From NCBI GenBank assembly GCA_017410605.1, contig JAFQQN010000007.1, positions 1 to 34,884 of the forward strand: a stretch of DNA of 34,884 bases, written 5' to 3'. Shown here one piece after another: positions 5,843 to 13,450 of the stretch. The position numbers and the translations under genes were made by a program. Below the pieces are notes generated by a model. It searched no databases. It was given only the letters and a program-made list of their open reading frames with translations, and had not been told where the DNA came from. The stretch is from Clostridia bacterium. GTDB lineage: Bacteria; Bacillota; Clostridia; Oscillospirales; Acutalibacteraceae. Position 1 is the first letter of the stretch, and the number at the start of each line of letters is the position of its first letter.

Positions 5843-7852
5843 ATGACAAAAACCAGAAGCACCAAGCGAGCACTGCTTGTAAGCGCTATTTCGCTTTTTG
5901 TATGCGTTTCTATGCTTATTGGCAGTACATACGCTTGGTTTACAGACTCTGTTACCTCTAAGGGTAACATCATTAAGTCCGGTACACTCGATGTGACAAT
6001 GGAGTGGAAGGATGCTACAACTAACGGCGTACAGAAGACTTACAAGGATGCTTCTGTTGGTCCCATCTTTAACTATGATTTGTGGGAACCCGGCTATGTT
6101 GAAGCAAAGAACATTAAAATCAGCAATGTCGGCACATTGGCTCTCAAGTATAACTTGAATATCGCAGCAAACGGCGAAGTAAGTGAACTCGCTGATGTTA
6201 TCGATGTGTATTTTGCTGAGGGTGAATATACTTTGGCAAGCAGAGAAATGACTGAGCTTACCAAAGTTGGTACTTTGAGCGATATTCTGGACGGTATGCC
6301 TGCTAATATGGCTGGTGACCTTAAAGCAAATACTGCTGATACCGTAACTATTGCTCTCAAGATGCAGGAAGATGCAGGTAACGAATATCAAGGTCTCGGA
6401 ATCGGCTCTGATTTCAAGGTAGTCTTGATGGCAACTCAGGATAATGTTGAGAAGGACAGCTTTGACGAAAACTACGATGATATCGATATTCCTGAAATGC
6501 ACATTGAAACCATCAACGGTGTAACATATGGTACTACCATCGGTGGCGACTATGTAATGATCGGTGTGGACGATTACACGATCACCACCTTCGCTGTGAA
6601 TGATAAAGTAACAGTTTTGGGTACCGGCAATGGTGAAAACGATAACCAGCGTGTATTTGGTAAGAATGCTCCATTAACTTCTTTGACCCTTAACGAAGGT
6701 TTGGTTGAGATTAAGGATAATGCGCTCAACGCACTTCCTAATTTGACAACCGTAAACTTCCCCACTACCTTAAAAACTATCGGTATTAATGGATTTAAGA
6801 TGACCGGTATGACAGAGGTTACTATTCCCGAGAATGTTGAGACCATCAAGAAGGGTGCCTTCAGAGATATGGCTAACCTGACTACTGTTACTATTGAGGG
6901 TAATGTGGCTTTCGAGAACTATGCGTTCCGTTCTTGCCCGAATCTCACCAGCATCTATCTCTTGGGTGATGATGTAACCTTTACTGGAAGCCAGTTTGCA
7001 ACTCATTCCGATAACGGCGATGCAACCGGCATTACTATTTACGTTAAGAACGCCACCGTAGCTGCCAGAGTTTATGCTGCTCAAACCTCTGCATATGGTT
7101 ACGAAGTTAAGGTTCTCGGTGCTGCGGCTGATGGCAGTGATGCAACTGAGGTTGCTCAGGTAAAGAATGATACTCAGTTCGATACGGCTATTGCTAATGG
7201 TGCATCTACTGTAGTTTTGGGATCCGGAAACTACATCATTCCTGATTCTGCTCAGGGTAAGACTCTAACCATCGTTGGTAACGGCGATACTGTTGTAGCT
7301 AACCAGAACGACGGCTCCTACGAAGGTTGTGACTATAGCCTTGATGGTGCAACCGTAACCTTTGAAGGTGTCACTATCAACACCGATGGTCATACCTATG
7401 CGGGATATGCACGTTGTAGCGCTACTTATAACAACTGTACTATCAATGGTTCCTACACCCTTTATGGTGAAAGCGTGTTCAACAACTGTACGTTCAATGT
7501 TACAGGTGATTATTACAACATCTGGACTTGGGGTGCTAAAAACGTTAAATTCAACGATTGCACCTTTAACACCGATGGCAAGTCCATCCTTGTTTACAAC
7601 CAGACCTGTGATATTTATGTAGATGGTTGTACCTTTAACGATCGCACCAATGGTACCGGCTTTACTAAGTCAGCTTTTGAAACCGGTGTAGACGGTGTTG
7701 GACCTAAATACAACATCTATATCAACGATACTACCGTTAACGGCTTTGCCGAGAACGATAAGTGTGTTGGTTACAAAAATATCGTTGGTAACAAGAATTC
7801 TATGACTAATGAGTACCTGAACATTGTCATTGACGGTGTGGATGTTTACTAA
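5843..7852 (+). CDS. Surface protein A: SipW-type signal, TasA/CalY-like head, leucine-rich and beta-helix repeats
   Basis: This 669-aa exported protein starts at the ATG behind AAGGAGG (5827-5833); an upstream extension to 5693 would run through the repeat element. Residues 1-35 are basic then hydrophobic, ending GSTYAWFTDSV, the SipW-dependent signal type, followed by GNIIKSGTLDV. The head (to about 205) resembles TasA/camelysin-like domains, including a WEPGYVEAKNIKISNVG segment. About 235-380 reads as BspA-type leucine-rich repeats (LTTVNFPTTLKTIG, MTEVTIPENVETIKKGAF). About 420-669 is rich in short repeats such as VTFEGVTINTDG and VKFNDCTFNTDG, as in right-handed parallel beta-helices. 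There is no wall-anchor motif or C-terminal membrane segment, so it is probably secreted or incorporated into a fibre. A surface binding role is inferred from the repeats; no enzymatic motif is visible. Confidence 0.85.
   Translation: MTKTRSTKRALLVSAISLFVCVSMLIGSTYAWFTDSVTSKGNIIKSGTLDVTMEWKDATTNGVQKTYKDASVGPIFNYDLWEPGYVEAKNIKISNVGTLALKYNLNIAANGEVSELADVIDVYFAEGEYTLASREMTELTKVGTLSDILDGMPANMAGDLKANTADTVTIALKMQEDAGNEYQGLGIGSDFKVVLMATQDNVEKDSFDENYDDIDIPEMHIETINGVTYGTTIGGDYVMIGVDDYTITTFAVNDKVTVLGTGNGENDNQRVFGKNAPLTSLTLNEGLVEIKDNALNALPNLTTVNFPTTLKTIGINGFKMTGMTEVTIPENVETIKKGAFRDMANLTTVTIEGNVAFENYAFRSCPNLTSIYLLGDDVTFTGSQFATHSDNGDATGITIYVKNATVAARVYAAQTSAYGYEVKVLGAAADGSDATEVAQVKNDTQFDTAIANGASTVVLGSGNYIIPDSAQGKTLTIVGNGDTVVANQNDGSYEGCDYSLDGATVTFEGVTINTDGHTYAGYARCSATYNNCTINGSYTLYGESVFNNCTFNVTGDYYNIWTWGAKNVKFNDCTFNTDGKSILVYNQTCDIYVDGCTFNDRTNGTGFTKSAFETGVDGVGPKYNIYINDTTVNGFAENDKCVGYKNIVGNKNSMTNEYLNIVIDGVDVY
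5867..5968 (+). repeat. 102-nt signal-peptide block shared with gene C (first copy)
   Basis: This stretch of gene A matches 10478-10579 of gene C at 101 of 102 bases, including silent positions, whereas the sequences just before and after diverge. It codes for the hydrophobic core and SipW cleavage region. Confidence 0.85.
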
Positions 7853-7898
7853 TCCTAAAATGAAAATTCTATCCGTATGAACGGATAACAAAGTCTGT

Positions 7899-8167
7899 CC
7901 TATCCCTCCCTGTGAGGGATAGGCGGCAATCAAAGGGCAAAAATGCTTCGCATTTTAAGGTAAGATGTAAAAGTGAAGAAGTAAGGTGTCGGCAAGGCCG
8001 ACAAAACAAATCGTGCCAAAGGCACACCAAACCTATTACCTATTCACTATTACTTATTACTTCAAAACTACGCAGTTGTTTGTGCCTTTTGATTGCCGAA
8101 GGTAACAAGGTTCCGGGCACCTGTTCGCAATCTTTGATTGCGGCAACAGGTCGGGTTCTTATTGCCG
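7899..8167. repeat. Multi-hairpin intergenic repeat, copy 2
   Basis: Hairpins in order are CCTATCCCTC/GAGGGATAGG (7899-7923), AAAATGC-TTC-GCATTTT (7940-7956), TGTCGGC-AAG-GCCGACA (7987-8003), GTGCC-AAA-GGCAC (8013-8025), then a compound ACCTGTT-CGCAATC hairpin (8119-8151). An outer inverted repeat pairs 7924-7939 with 8083-8098. It is about 95% identical by eye to copy 3 at 12572-12840 and has the same 269-nt length. A separate TATCCGT/ACGGATA hairpin (7870-7887) lies just after gene A. The gap 7853-8193 contains no gene. Confidence 0.85.
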
Positions 8168-8193
8168 ATAAGGTATGAGAAGGAGTTACATAT

Positions 8194-8820
8194 ATGACTA
8201 AACTTAAAAAAATATGGAATATTGCATCCACCGTTTTAGTGGCGCTTATGGTGTTCTGTGCCGTTTTTTTAATGGGTTCCCGCATTTTAGGTTATCAGTG
8301 CTATACCGTTATTTCTGGCAGTATGCAGCCTGAATATATGGTTGGCGACCTTCTTTATGTAAAAGATGTTGATACAAGTAGCATTAAAGTAGGTGACGAT
8401 ATTACCTTTGTTTTAAATGAAGAATTGGTGGTTGCAACCCACAGGGTAGTTAGGGTTGACACTGAAAACCAACGCTTTTATACAAAAGGTATTGCTAACG
8501 AGTTAGATGATAGTAGTCCGGTTCATTTTAACAATGTTATTGGCGTGCCGAAGTTTTCTGTTCCAAAGCTAGGCTATGTAGCCAACTTTATACAGCATCC
8601 ACCCGGTATGTATATAACAATCGGTGTAGGAATTGCGCTAATTCTTGCGGTTTTTCTTCCCGATATGATTGTTAAAAAGAAAAAACAAGACGAAGAAAAT
8701 GAAACACCTGACATACAAACCGAAATAGACAAAACGTCCCAAGAAAATGAGCGTTTAAGGGAAGAGGTAGAAAAACTACGCGCCCAAATGACGGCAAACG
8801 ACAGTAAAAACGCGAAATAA
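8194..8820 (+). CDS. sipW: SipW-type signal peptidase I (second copy) with coiled-coil tail
   Basis: This 208-aa protein has a first membrane segment (about 12-30), the catalytic serine in ISGSMQPEYMVGD (Ser43) and ATHRVVRV (His83), again a Ser/His dyad of the SipW type. GDDITF and FYTKGIANELDD are the later conserved boxes. A second membrane segment (about 138-155) is followed by a KKKKQDEEN stretch and a heptad-like tail (about 170-200, ENERLREEVEKLRAQM). AGAAGGAG precedes the ATG. It shares the fold but little sequence with the SipW at 4708, so the two are not a recent duplicate pair. It lies directly upstream of surface protein B, whose signal segment is of SipW type, and may be specialised for B, C and the genes after them. 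Confidence 0.9.
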   Translation: MTKLKKIWNIASTVLVALMVFCAVFLMGSRILGYQCYTVISGSMQPEYMVGDLLYVKDVDTSSIKVGDDITFVLNEELVVATHRVVRVDTENQRFYTKGIANELDDSSPVHFNNVIGVPKFSVPKLGYVANFIQHPPGMYITIGVGIALILAVFLPDMIVKKKKQDEENETPDIQTEIDKTSQENERLREEVEKLRAQMTANDSKNAK

Positions 8821-8945
8821 ATATGTTTTCCTATTCGCGCCTGTAAAGGAATTCCTATAGGCACGAGTTTGAAATACAAACTTTGAGGAAAGGAGGAAAA
8901 AGAGGAACTATGAAAATCAAATCTACTCAAAAAGGAGGAAAAAAT

Positions 8946-10301
8946 ATGAGTAAAAGAAAGATTTTTATTGTGGCTCTGTCAGTTTGCTTGATTGCGATTT
9001 TGTCGCTGGGCACTTTGGCATGGTTCACAGCAGAAGACAGCATAACCAACAAGTTTTACATTGCCGGCTCTGAAGATCAGAACCCCGATGACGTATTCTC
9101 TATTGATGTCTGGGAGGACGACGATAGAGATGACACCAATGAGACTGACGCAGATAAGATCCAAGATGGTATCGAATTTAAAAACATTCTTCCCGGCGAC
9201 GATCTTTACAAAGAAGTAAATGTAGAGAACACCGGTGCATACGACCAGTATGTACGCGCTATCGTGACCCTGACTGATGCACATCTTTGGCAAGAACTTT
9301 ACGGTGAGATCTATGTTTCTTTGGACAAAATTGCTGACGATCTGAGCTCCGATTTCTCACCTTGGAGCACCGTTTACGATGCAGAAGCCAACACTCTGAC
9401 CTACGTTGTGTACTACAACAAGATTCTGAAGGCCGACGATGTGACTAGCCTCTTCACTAATGTACACATCCCCGAGAACCTGACCCGTGAGCAGGCCGCA
9501 AAGATGCAGAACTTCACCATTAAGGTCGTTGCTGAAGCTGTTCAGACTGAGAATGTCGGAGATAACGCTCCCGCGGCTTTTGCTACCGTTGGAAAAGAAA
9601 TTGCCAACGGCAACAGCACCATCAATGTAAAGGCTGACGGCATTGCCAATATCCTGAATATACTGGCAAACAATGAGGATGCAGAAGTTGCTCTGGATCT
9701 GAACAACATTATCGTTAGTCAGTCCGTAGTTAACAAAGGCACCTTGGAGATCAATAATGGAACCATTGACGTTGAGGCTGCAGGCTTAGAGAACAGCGGT
9801 TCTGCTACCCTGAACAACGTTAAAATTGAAGCTGGCACTCCCGGTGACTATTCCAACATCACTCTTGGTGAAGAAGCATCTACTACCTACAATGATGTAG
9901 CGATAGTTTCCAACGGTGGCGGAATCGGTGCTGCAAACGGTGGTGAGGTAGTTTTCAACAGCGGCAGCATTTACGTTGACACTGCAAGCACCTCGGGCCG
10001 TTACATCTTCTATGCTGAGGGTGAGGGCACTACCATTACCATCAACGGTGGCGAGTTCTCTTGGGATCCCGCTGACAATCAGAAGCGTGCTTACGTTTAT
10101 GCAGGCACGGGTACCACCGTTAAGATCACTGGTGGTACCTTCGGTAAGGCTTCTACGCGTTCCGGTTATACCGATGGTATTCTGGGCAACGGCACCGTTA
10201 TCATTACTGGTGGTACCTTCGGCTTCAATCCCAGCAAGTGGGTTGCTTATGGCTACGTCGCAACCGCAAATGCAGGTGTTTGGACTGTAACTGCTCAATA
10301 A
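8946..10301 (+). CDS. Surface protein B: SipW-type signal, TasA/CalY-like domain, beta-helix-like repeats
   Basis: This is a 451-aa exported protein. I chose the ATG at 8946 with AAAGGAGG (8931-8938); an in-frame ATG at 8910 with its own AGGAGG is possible and would add 12 residues. Residues 1-27 form the signal segment ending in SLGTLAWFTAEDSITNKF. The head (to about 215) contains a GDDLYKEVNVENTGAYDQYV strand region and a closing FTIKVVAEAVQTENV, features of the TasA/camelysin-like fold. The rest has repeats such as TLEINNGTID, TITINGGEFSW, VKITGGTFGK and VIITGGTFGF, fitting a beta-helix or beta-solenoid. There is no sorting signal. Its codon choice (many CTG, GAC and ACC codons) is more GC-rich than that of genes F-H. 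It probably acts outside the cell with A and C; its ligand is unknown. Confidence 0.82.
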   Translation: MSKRKIFIVALSVCLIAILSLGTLAWFTAEDSITNKFYIAGSEDQNPDDVFSIDVWEDDDRDDTNETDADKIQDGIEFKNILPGDDLYKEVNVENTGAYDQYVRAIVTLTDAHLWQELYGEIYVSLDKIADDLSSDFSPWSTVYDAEANTLTYVVYYNKILKADDVTSLFTNVHIPENLTREQAAKMQNFTIKVVAEAVQTENVGDNAPAAFATVGKEIANGNSTINVKADGIANILNILANNEDAEVALDLNNIIVSQSVVNKGTLEINNGTIDVEAAGLENSGSATLNNVKIEAGTPGDYSNITLGEEASTTYNDVAIVSNGGGIGAANGGEVVFNSGSIYVDTASTSGRYIFYAEGEGTTITINGGEFSWDPADNQKRAYVYAGTGTTVKITGGTFGKASTRSGYTDGILGNGTVIITGGTFGFNPSKWVAYGYVATANAGVWTVTAQ

Positions 10302-10323
10302 GCAAGATTTCCCTACACCTTGA

Positions 10324-10359
10324 GATAATCGGCAATATGGCTTGTGCCAATTATCTTTT
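10324..10359 (+). terminator. Possible weak terminator or attenuator between B and C
   Basis: GATAATCGGCA (10324-10334) pairs with TGCCAATTATC (10345-10355) with one mismatch, followed by TTTTC. It could reduce transcription from B into C. Confidence 0.5.
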
Positions 10360-10381
10360 CAAAACCTAAGCCAACAACCAT

Positions 10382-10432
10382 AACTGCTTTTCTTTGTCGG
10401 CGTTCGGGAAAGCAGTTTTAACCAGCGCCGAC
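10382..10432 (+). promoter_or_regulatory. Interlocked stems (pseudoknot or switch) before gene C
   Basis: Stem 1 is AACTGCTTT (10382-10390) with AAAGCAGTT (10409-10417), 9 perfect pairs. Stem 2 is GTCGGCG (10396-10402) with CGCCGAC (10426-10432), 7 perfect pairs, its 5' half lying in the loop of stem 1. The two can coexist only as an H-type pseudoknot; otherwise they exclude each other. The GGAGG of gene C begins at 10442. Confidence 0.5.
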
Positions 10433-10453
10433 GATTAAAATGGAGGTCAAACA

Positions 10454-12520
10454 ATGACAAAAACTAAAAGCACAAAACGAGCACTGCTTGTAAGCACTAT
10501 TTCGCTTTTTGTATGCGTTTCTATGCTTATTGGCAGTACATACGCTTGGTTTACAGACTCTGTTACCTCTAAGGGTAACAAAATTGTTGCCGGTAAGCTT
10601 GATGTTCAGCTTTGGATGGCTGATAGCCAAGGCAACTATTCTGATATTAGTTCAAGCACCAATCCTATTTTTGGTGCCGGTTCTATTGCACAGAATAACA
10701 ATGCCGAAACCCTTTGGGAACCCGGCAAAACACAGGTAGCATATCTTCAAATTAAAAACAACGGCAACCTTGCTCTTAAGTATACCGTTGGTCTTGATGT
10801 TGAAAATGTTAGCAAGGACCTTTACAAGGTAATGAAGTATACCATTACTCCTGATGCAGAGTATGATTCTGTTAAAACCTGGGATTCTTCAAAGGCTAAC
10901 AGTGTTGCAGTAGGCACTCAGGCGGTTACCGACGGCGATACCGTTATGAAGCCCGGTGATGTTCATTCCTTTGCTCTTTCTATTCATATGGATGAAAAAG
11001 CCGGTAATGAGTATCAGGGTGGCGAGGTTAATTTTGATTTAACCATTATGGCAACACAGGCAACCGTTGAAGAAGACAGCTTTAATAATCAGTACGATAA
11101 GAATGCCGTTTATGGTGACGTAATGGTTTCTACCGATGCTGAACTCAAGGCAGCCATTGAGGATCCCGCAATGAAGGTCATTGCCATTAACGGAGATTTG
11201 ACCTACGATTGGGGCAGCGCATCCTACGAAAATTCCAAGGCATTACTTATGAAGGGTAAGACCTTCTTGGGCGCAACCGAAGCAGCAGCTATCACCTTTG
11301 CCGGTTACGGTTCTGCTAACCCCATTGTTGATACAACCTTCAGAAATATTACCATTAAAGACCGTACCGTTGGTGACGACGAGAATTCTTGGGAACACGG
11401 TTATCTTGAGTTCGAGAATTTGACCGCAGTTAACGTGACTTTTGCAAACAGCATTATGATGGAGGGCGATTTCGCAACCTTCAAGAAATGCTCCTTCAAT
11501 TCCAACAAGGATAGCGAGTATGCTGTATGGGTTGCCAACGGCGATGCTACCTTTGAGGGCTGCGCATTTACCGGTCCTCGCGGTGTAAAGGTTCACGAGG
11601 ATTATGGCTCTGAGGTTAGCTCTGTTGTGGTTGATGAATGTACCTTTATCAACATTACCAAGAAGCCCGGCATTGCTCTTGGCACCTTAAATGCTGACAC
11701 CACTGTTTCTATCACTGATAGCAAATTTATCGGTTGTCAGGCAGGCGATAATAGTCTTTACATATACGAAACCGATATTGATGTAAACACCATCAAATTT
11801 ACTAATAAAGGCAATAAAGTTTTTGGTTTATCAAAAGATAACACCGAATTAAAGGATGCTTTAAGCAATGCTCAAGCAGGCGATACGGTTTACGTAGCAG
11901 AGGGCACATATACCTTCCCCGCAAGCAGCTTTAAAGCTGGCACAACCTTAATTTGTGAAGAAGGCACTGTATTTAACGGAAAAACCGGCTTTGGCATCAA
12001 CGGCGCAACTGTAGTTGGTGCAACCTTTACCAACAATAATGATTATGTATGTAATTCTACAACTATTAACGGTACCTTTAAGGATTGCGTGTTCACCGAT
12101 TGTAACGGCTTGCGTTACTGCTACGCAGGTGAGACCGTAGTATTCGAGAATTGTGTTTTTGATACCGATTTTTATGGAGTTCACTTTGACGGCGGAGCAA
12201 ATGACGCAGTATTCAAGAACTGCTCATTTACAGGCTTCAATACTTTTGGTGGCGCACTCACAAAGCTAACACTCGACGGTTGCACCTTCAAGTACAATGG
12301 CAAGGGCGGTTACTGTGGTGTAAATCTTTGGGGCAATACCGATTTGATTAAGTGCACTTTCGTATTTGATGGTACTGCTAGCAACGAATGGGTTGACCTT
12401 TGCAACAATGGAAAGACTGTAACATTTGATAGCTGCGTCGTTGTTAAGAACGGCGTTGAAGTTGATATTGCAACAGTTGTTGGCGATTACGGCACAGGCA
12501 ACACTATCATTTATAAGTAA
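10454..12520 (+). CDS. Surface protein C: SipW-type signal, TasA/CalY-like head, long beta-helix
   Basis: This is a 688-aa exported protein whose ATG stands eight bases after GGAGG. The signal segment (1-35) is nearly the same as in protein A, ending GSTYAWFTDSV. The head (to about 220) has LWEPGKTQVAYLQIKNNGNL and GNEYQGGEVNFDLTIMATQA, paralleling WEPGYVEAKNIKISNVG and GNEYQGLG in A. The remaining two thirds consist of repeats with a Cys/Asn-Cys rhythm (FEGCAFTG, FKKCSFNS, FENCVFDT, FKNCSFTG, LDGCTFKY), characteristic of right-handed parallel beta-helix proteins; aligned cysteines or asparagines may form internal ladders. There is no leucine-rich section and no wall anchor. It is likely a secreted or fibre-borne adhesin. 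Some beta-helix proteins are polysaccharide lyases, but no catalytic pattern is evident. Confidence 0.85.
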   Translation: MTKTKSTKRALLVSTISLFVCVSMLIGSTYAWFTDSVTSKGNKIVAGKLDVQLWMADSQGNYSDISSSTNPIFGAGSIAQNNNAETLWEPGKTQVAYLQIKNNGNLALKYTVGLDVENVSKDLYKVMKYTITPDAEYDSVKTWDSSKANSVAVGTQAVTDGDTVMKPGDVHSFALSIHMDEKAGNEYQGGEVNFDLTIMATQATVEEDSFNNQYDKNAVYGDVMVSTDAELKAAIEDPAMKVIAINGDLTYDWGSASYENSKALLMKGKTFLGATEAAAITFAGYGSANPIVDTTFRNITIKDRTVGDDENSWEHGYLEFENLTAVNVTFANSIMMEGDFATFKKCSFNSNKDSEYAVWVANGDATFEGCAFTGPRGVKVHEDYGSEVSSVVVDECTFINITKKPGIALGTLNADTTVSITDSKFIGCQAGDNSLYIYETDIDVNTIKFTNKGNKVFGLSKDNTELKDALSNAQAGDTVYVAEGTYTFPASSFKAGTTLICEEGTVFNGKTGFGINGATVVGATFTNNNDYVCNSTTINGTFKDCVFTDCNGLRYCYAGETVVFENCVFDTDFYGVHFDGGANDAVFKNCSFTGFNTFGGALTKLTLDGCTFKYNGKGGYCGVNLWGNTDLIKCTFVFDGTASNEWVDLCNNGKTVTFDSCVVVKNGVEVDIATVVGDYGTGNTIIYK
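10478..10579 (+). repeat. 102-nt signal-peptide block shared with gene A (second copy)
   Basis: Same block as 5867-5968, with a single A/G difference; similarity falls off at both ends. Confidence 0.85.
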
Positions 12521-12571
12521 TTTAAGTTTTATAATATTTTTGCTTTAAGGTTACTTAAAATTCATATTCTT

Positions 12572-12840
12572 CCTATCCCTCAGTAATGAGGGATAGGCGG
12601 CAATCAAAGGGCAAAAATGCTTCGCATTTTAAGGTAAGATGTAAAAGTGAAGAAGTAAGGTGTCGGCAAGGCCGACAAAACAAATTGTGCCAAAGGCACA
12701 CCAAACCTATTACCTATTCTATTACTTATTACTTCAAAGCTATGCGGTAGTTTTTGTCTTTTGATTGCCGTTAGGTAACAAGGTTCCGGGCACCTGTTCG
12801 CAATCTTTGATTGCGGCAACAGTTCGGGTTCTTATTGCCG
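12572..12840. repeat. Multi-hairpin intergenic repeat, copy 3
   Basis: Same order of hairpins and same total length as copy 2, with only about eight substitutions and a few small indels seen by eye. The outer repeat is CGGCAATCAAAGGGCA (12598-12613) against TGTCTTTTGATTGCCG (12755-12770). The first hairpin keeps its stem but has loop AGTAAT in place of CCTGT. The gap 12521-12877 holds nothing else besides a small TTTAAG/CTTAAA inverted repeat. Confidence 0.85.
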
Positions 12841-12877
12841 AGTTAATAACTCAAAACCCCAAAAGGAGGACACCCAG

Positions 12878-13450
12878 TTGGGCAAGATCAAAATTAAAAT
12901 AGTTGTTGTTGCTCTTATGGCAGCACTCATAACCCTTATGAGCCAGGCAACCCTTGCATATTACCAAGCTGTCGGAAAAGCCACCAATGTGGTGACCTCC
13001 GGTAACATTCAGTTTATTATTCACGAAACAACCGATCAAGGTAAGGAATTTCCCAAAGAGGGCGTGTATATCGTTCCCGGAGATATTGTTTCCAAGAAGG
13101 TTAGTATTGAGAGTGACTGTGAGCATCCCTTCTATCTCCGTGTAAAGATGGTTTACGGTGTAGATTCTCAGGAGCTTCCTTCTAAGGACTGTTTTAAGCT
13201 CAACATTGACGAAGAGAATTGGTTACTACACGATGGTTGGTATTACTACACCGGCATTGTAAATCCAGGTGAAACCACACCTAATGTTTTTAGTCACGTA
13301 GAAATTGTCGGCTCCAAGGTTGATAACAGCTACATTGGAAAGACTTTGACACTCACCGTTAAAGCACAAGCCGTACAAAGCGAAAATAACCCCATCAACG
13401 ACGGTAACACCTATACCGCCTCCGGTTGGCCTAAGGAGATAGCTGAATGA
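12878..13450 (+). CDS. Surface protein D: small TasA/CalY-like protein with SipW-type signal
   Basis: The 190-aa product starts with TTG behind AAAGGAGGA (12862-12870). Residues 1-28 are a signal segment (KIVVVALMAALITLMSQATLAYYQ), followed by NVVTSGNIQFIIHE, the spacing seen after SipW cleavage sites. The mature part reads as one beta-sandwich: VPGDIVSKKVSIES, then HPFYLRVKMVYG, and a closing LTLTVKAQAVQSENN, the same final strand type as in protein B (VAEAVQTEN). That resembles a single-domain TasA/camelysin fibre subunit. The last four bases overlap the start of gene E (ATGA), so D and E are translated together. A major or minor fibre subunit anchored through E is a reasonable hypothesis. 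Confidence 0.78.
   Translation: MGKIKIKIVVVALMAALITLMSQATLAYYQAVGKATNVVTSGNIQFIIHETTDQGKEFPKEGVYIVPGDIVSKKVSIESDCEHPFYLRVKMVYGVDSQELPSKDCFKLNIDEENWLLHDGWYYYTGIVNPGETTPNVFSHVEIVGSKVDNSYIGKTLTLTVKAQAVQSENNPINDGNTYTASGWPKEIAE

Noticed and set aside
5837..6502. Long open frame antisense to gene A
   Set aside because: Overlaps a well-supported coding region, shows no domain and no ribosome binding site; a shadow of the opposite strand.
7912..8178. Open frame inside repeat copy 2
   Set aside because: Its peptide follows hairpin arms, has no convincing start and no recognisable motif; the sequence is better explained as a structured repeat.
5571..12840. CRISPR array
   Set aside because: The repeats are three long, widely spaced palindromic elements between genes, without regular short spacers or cas genes.
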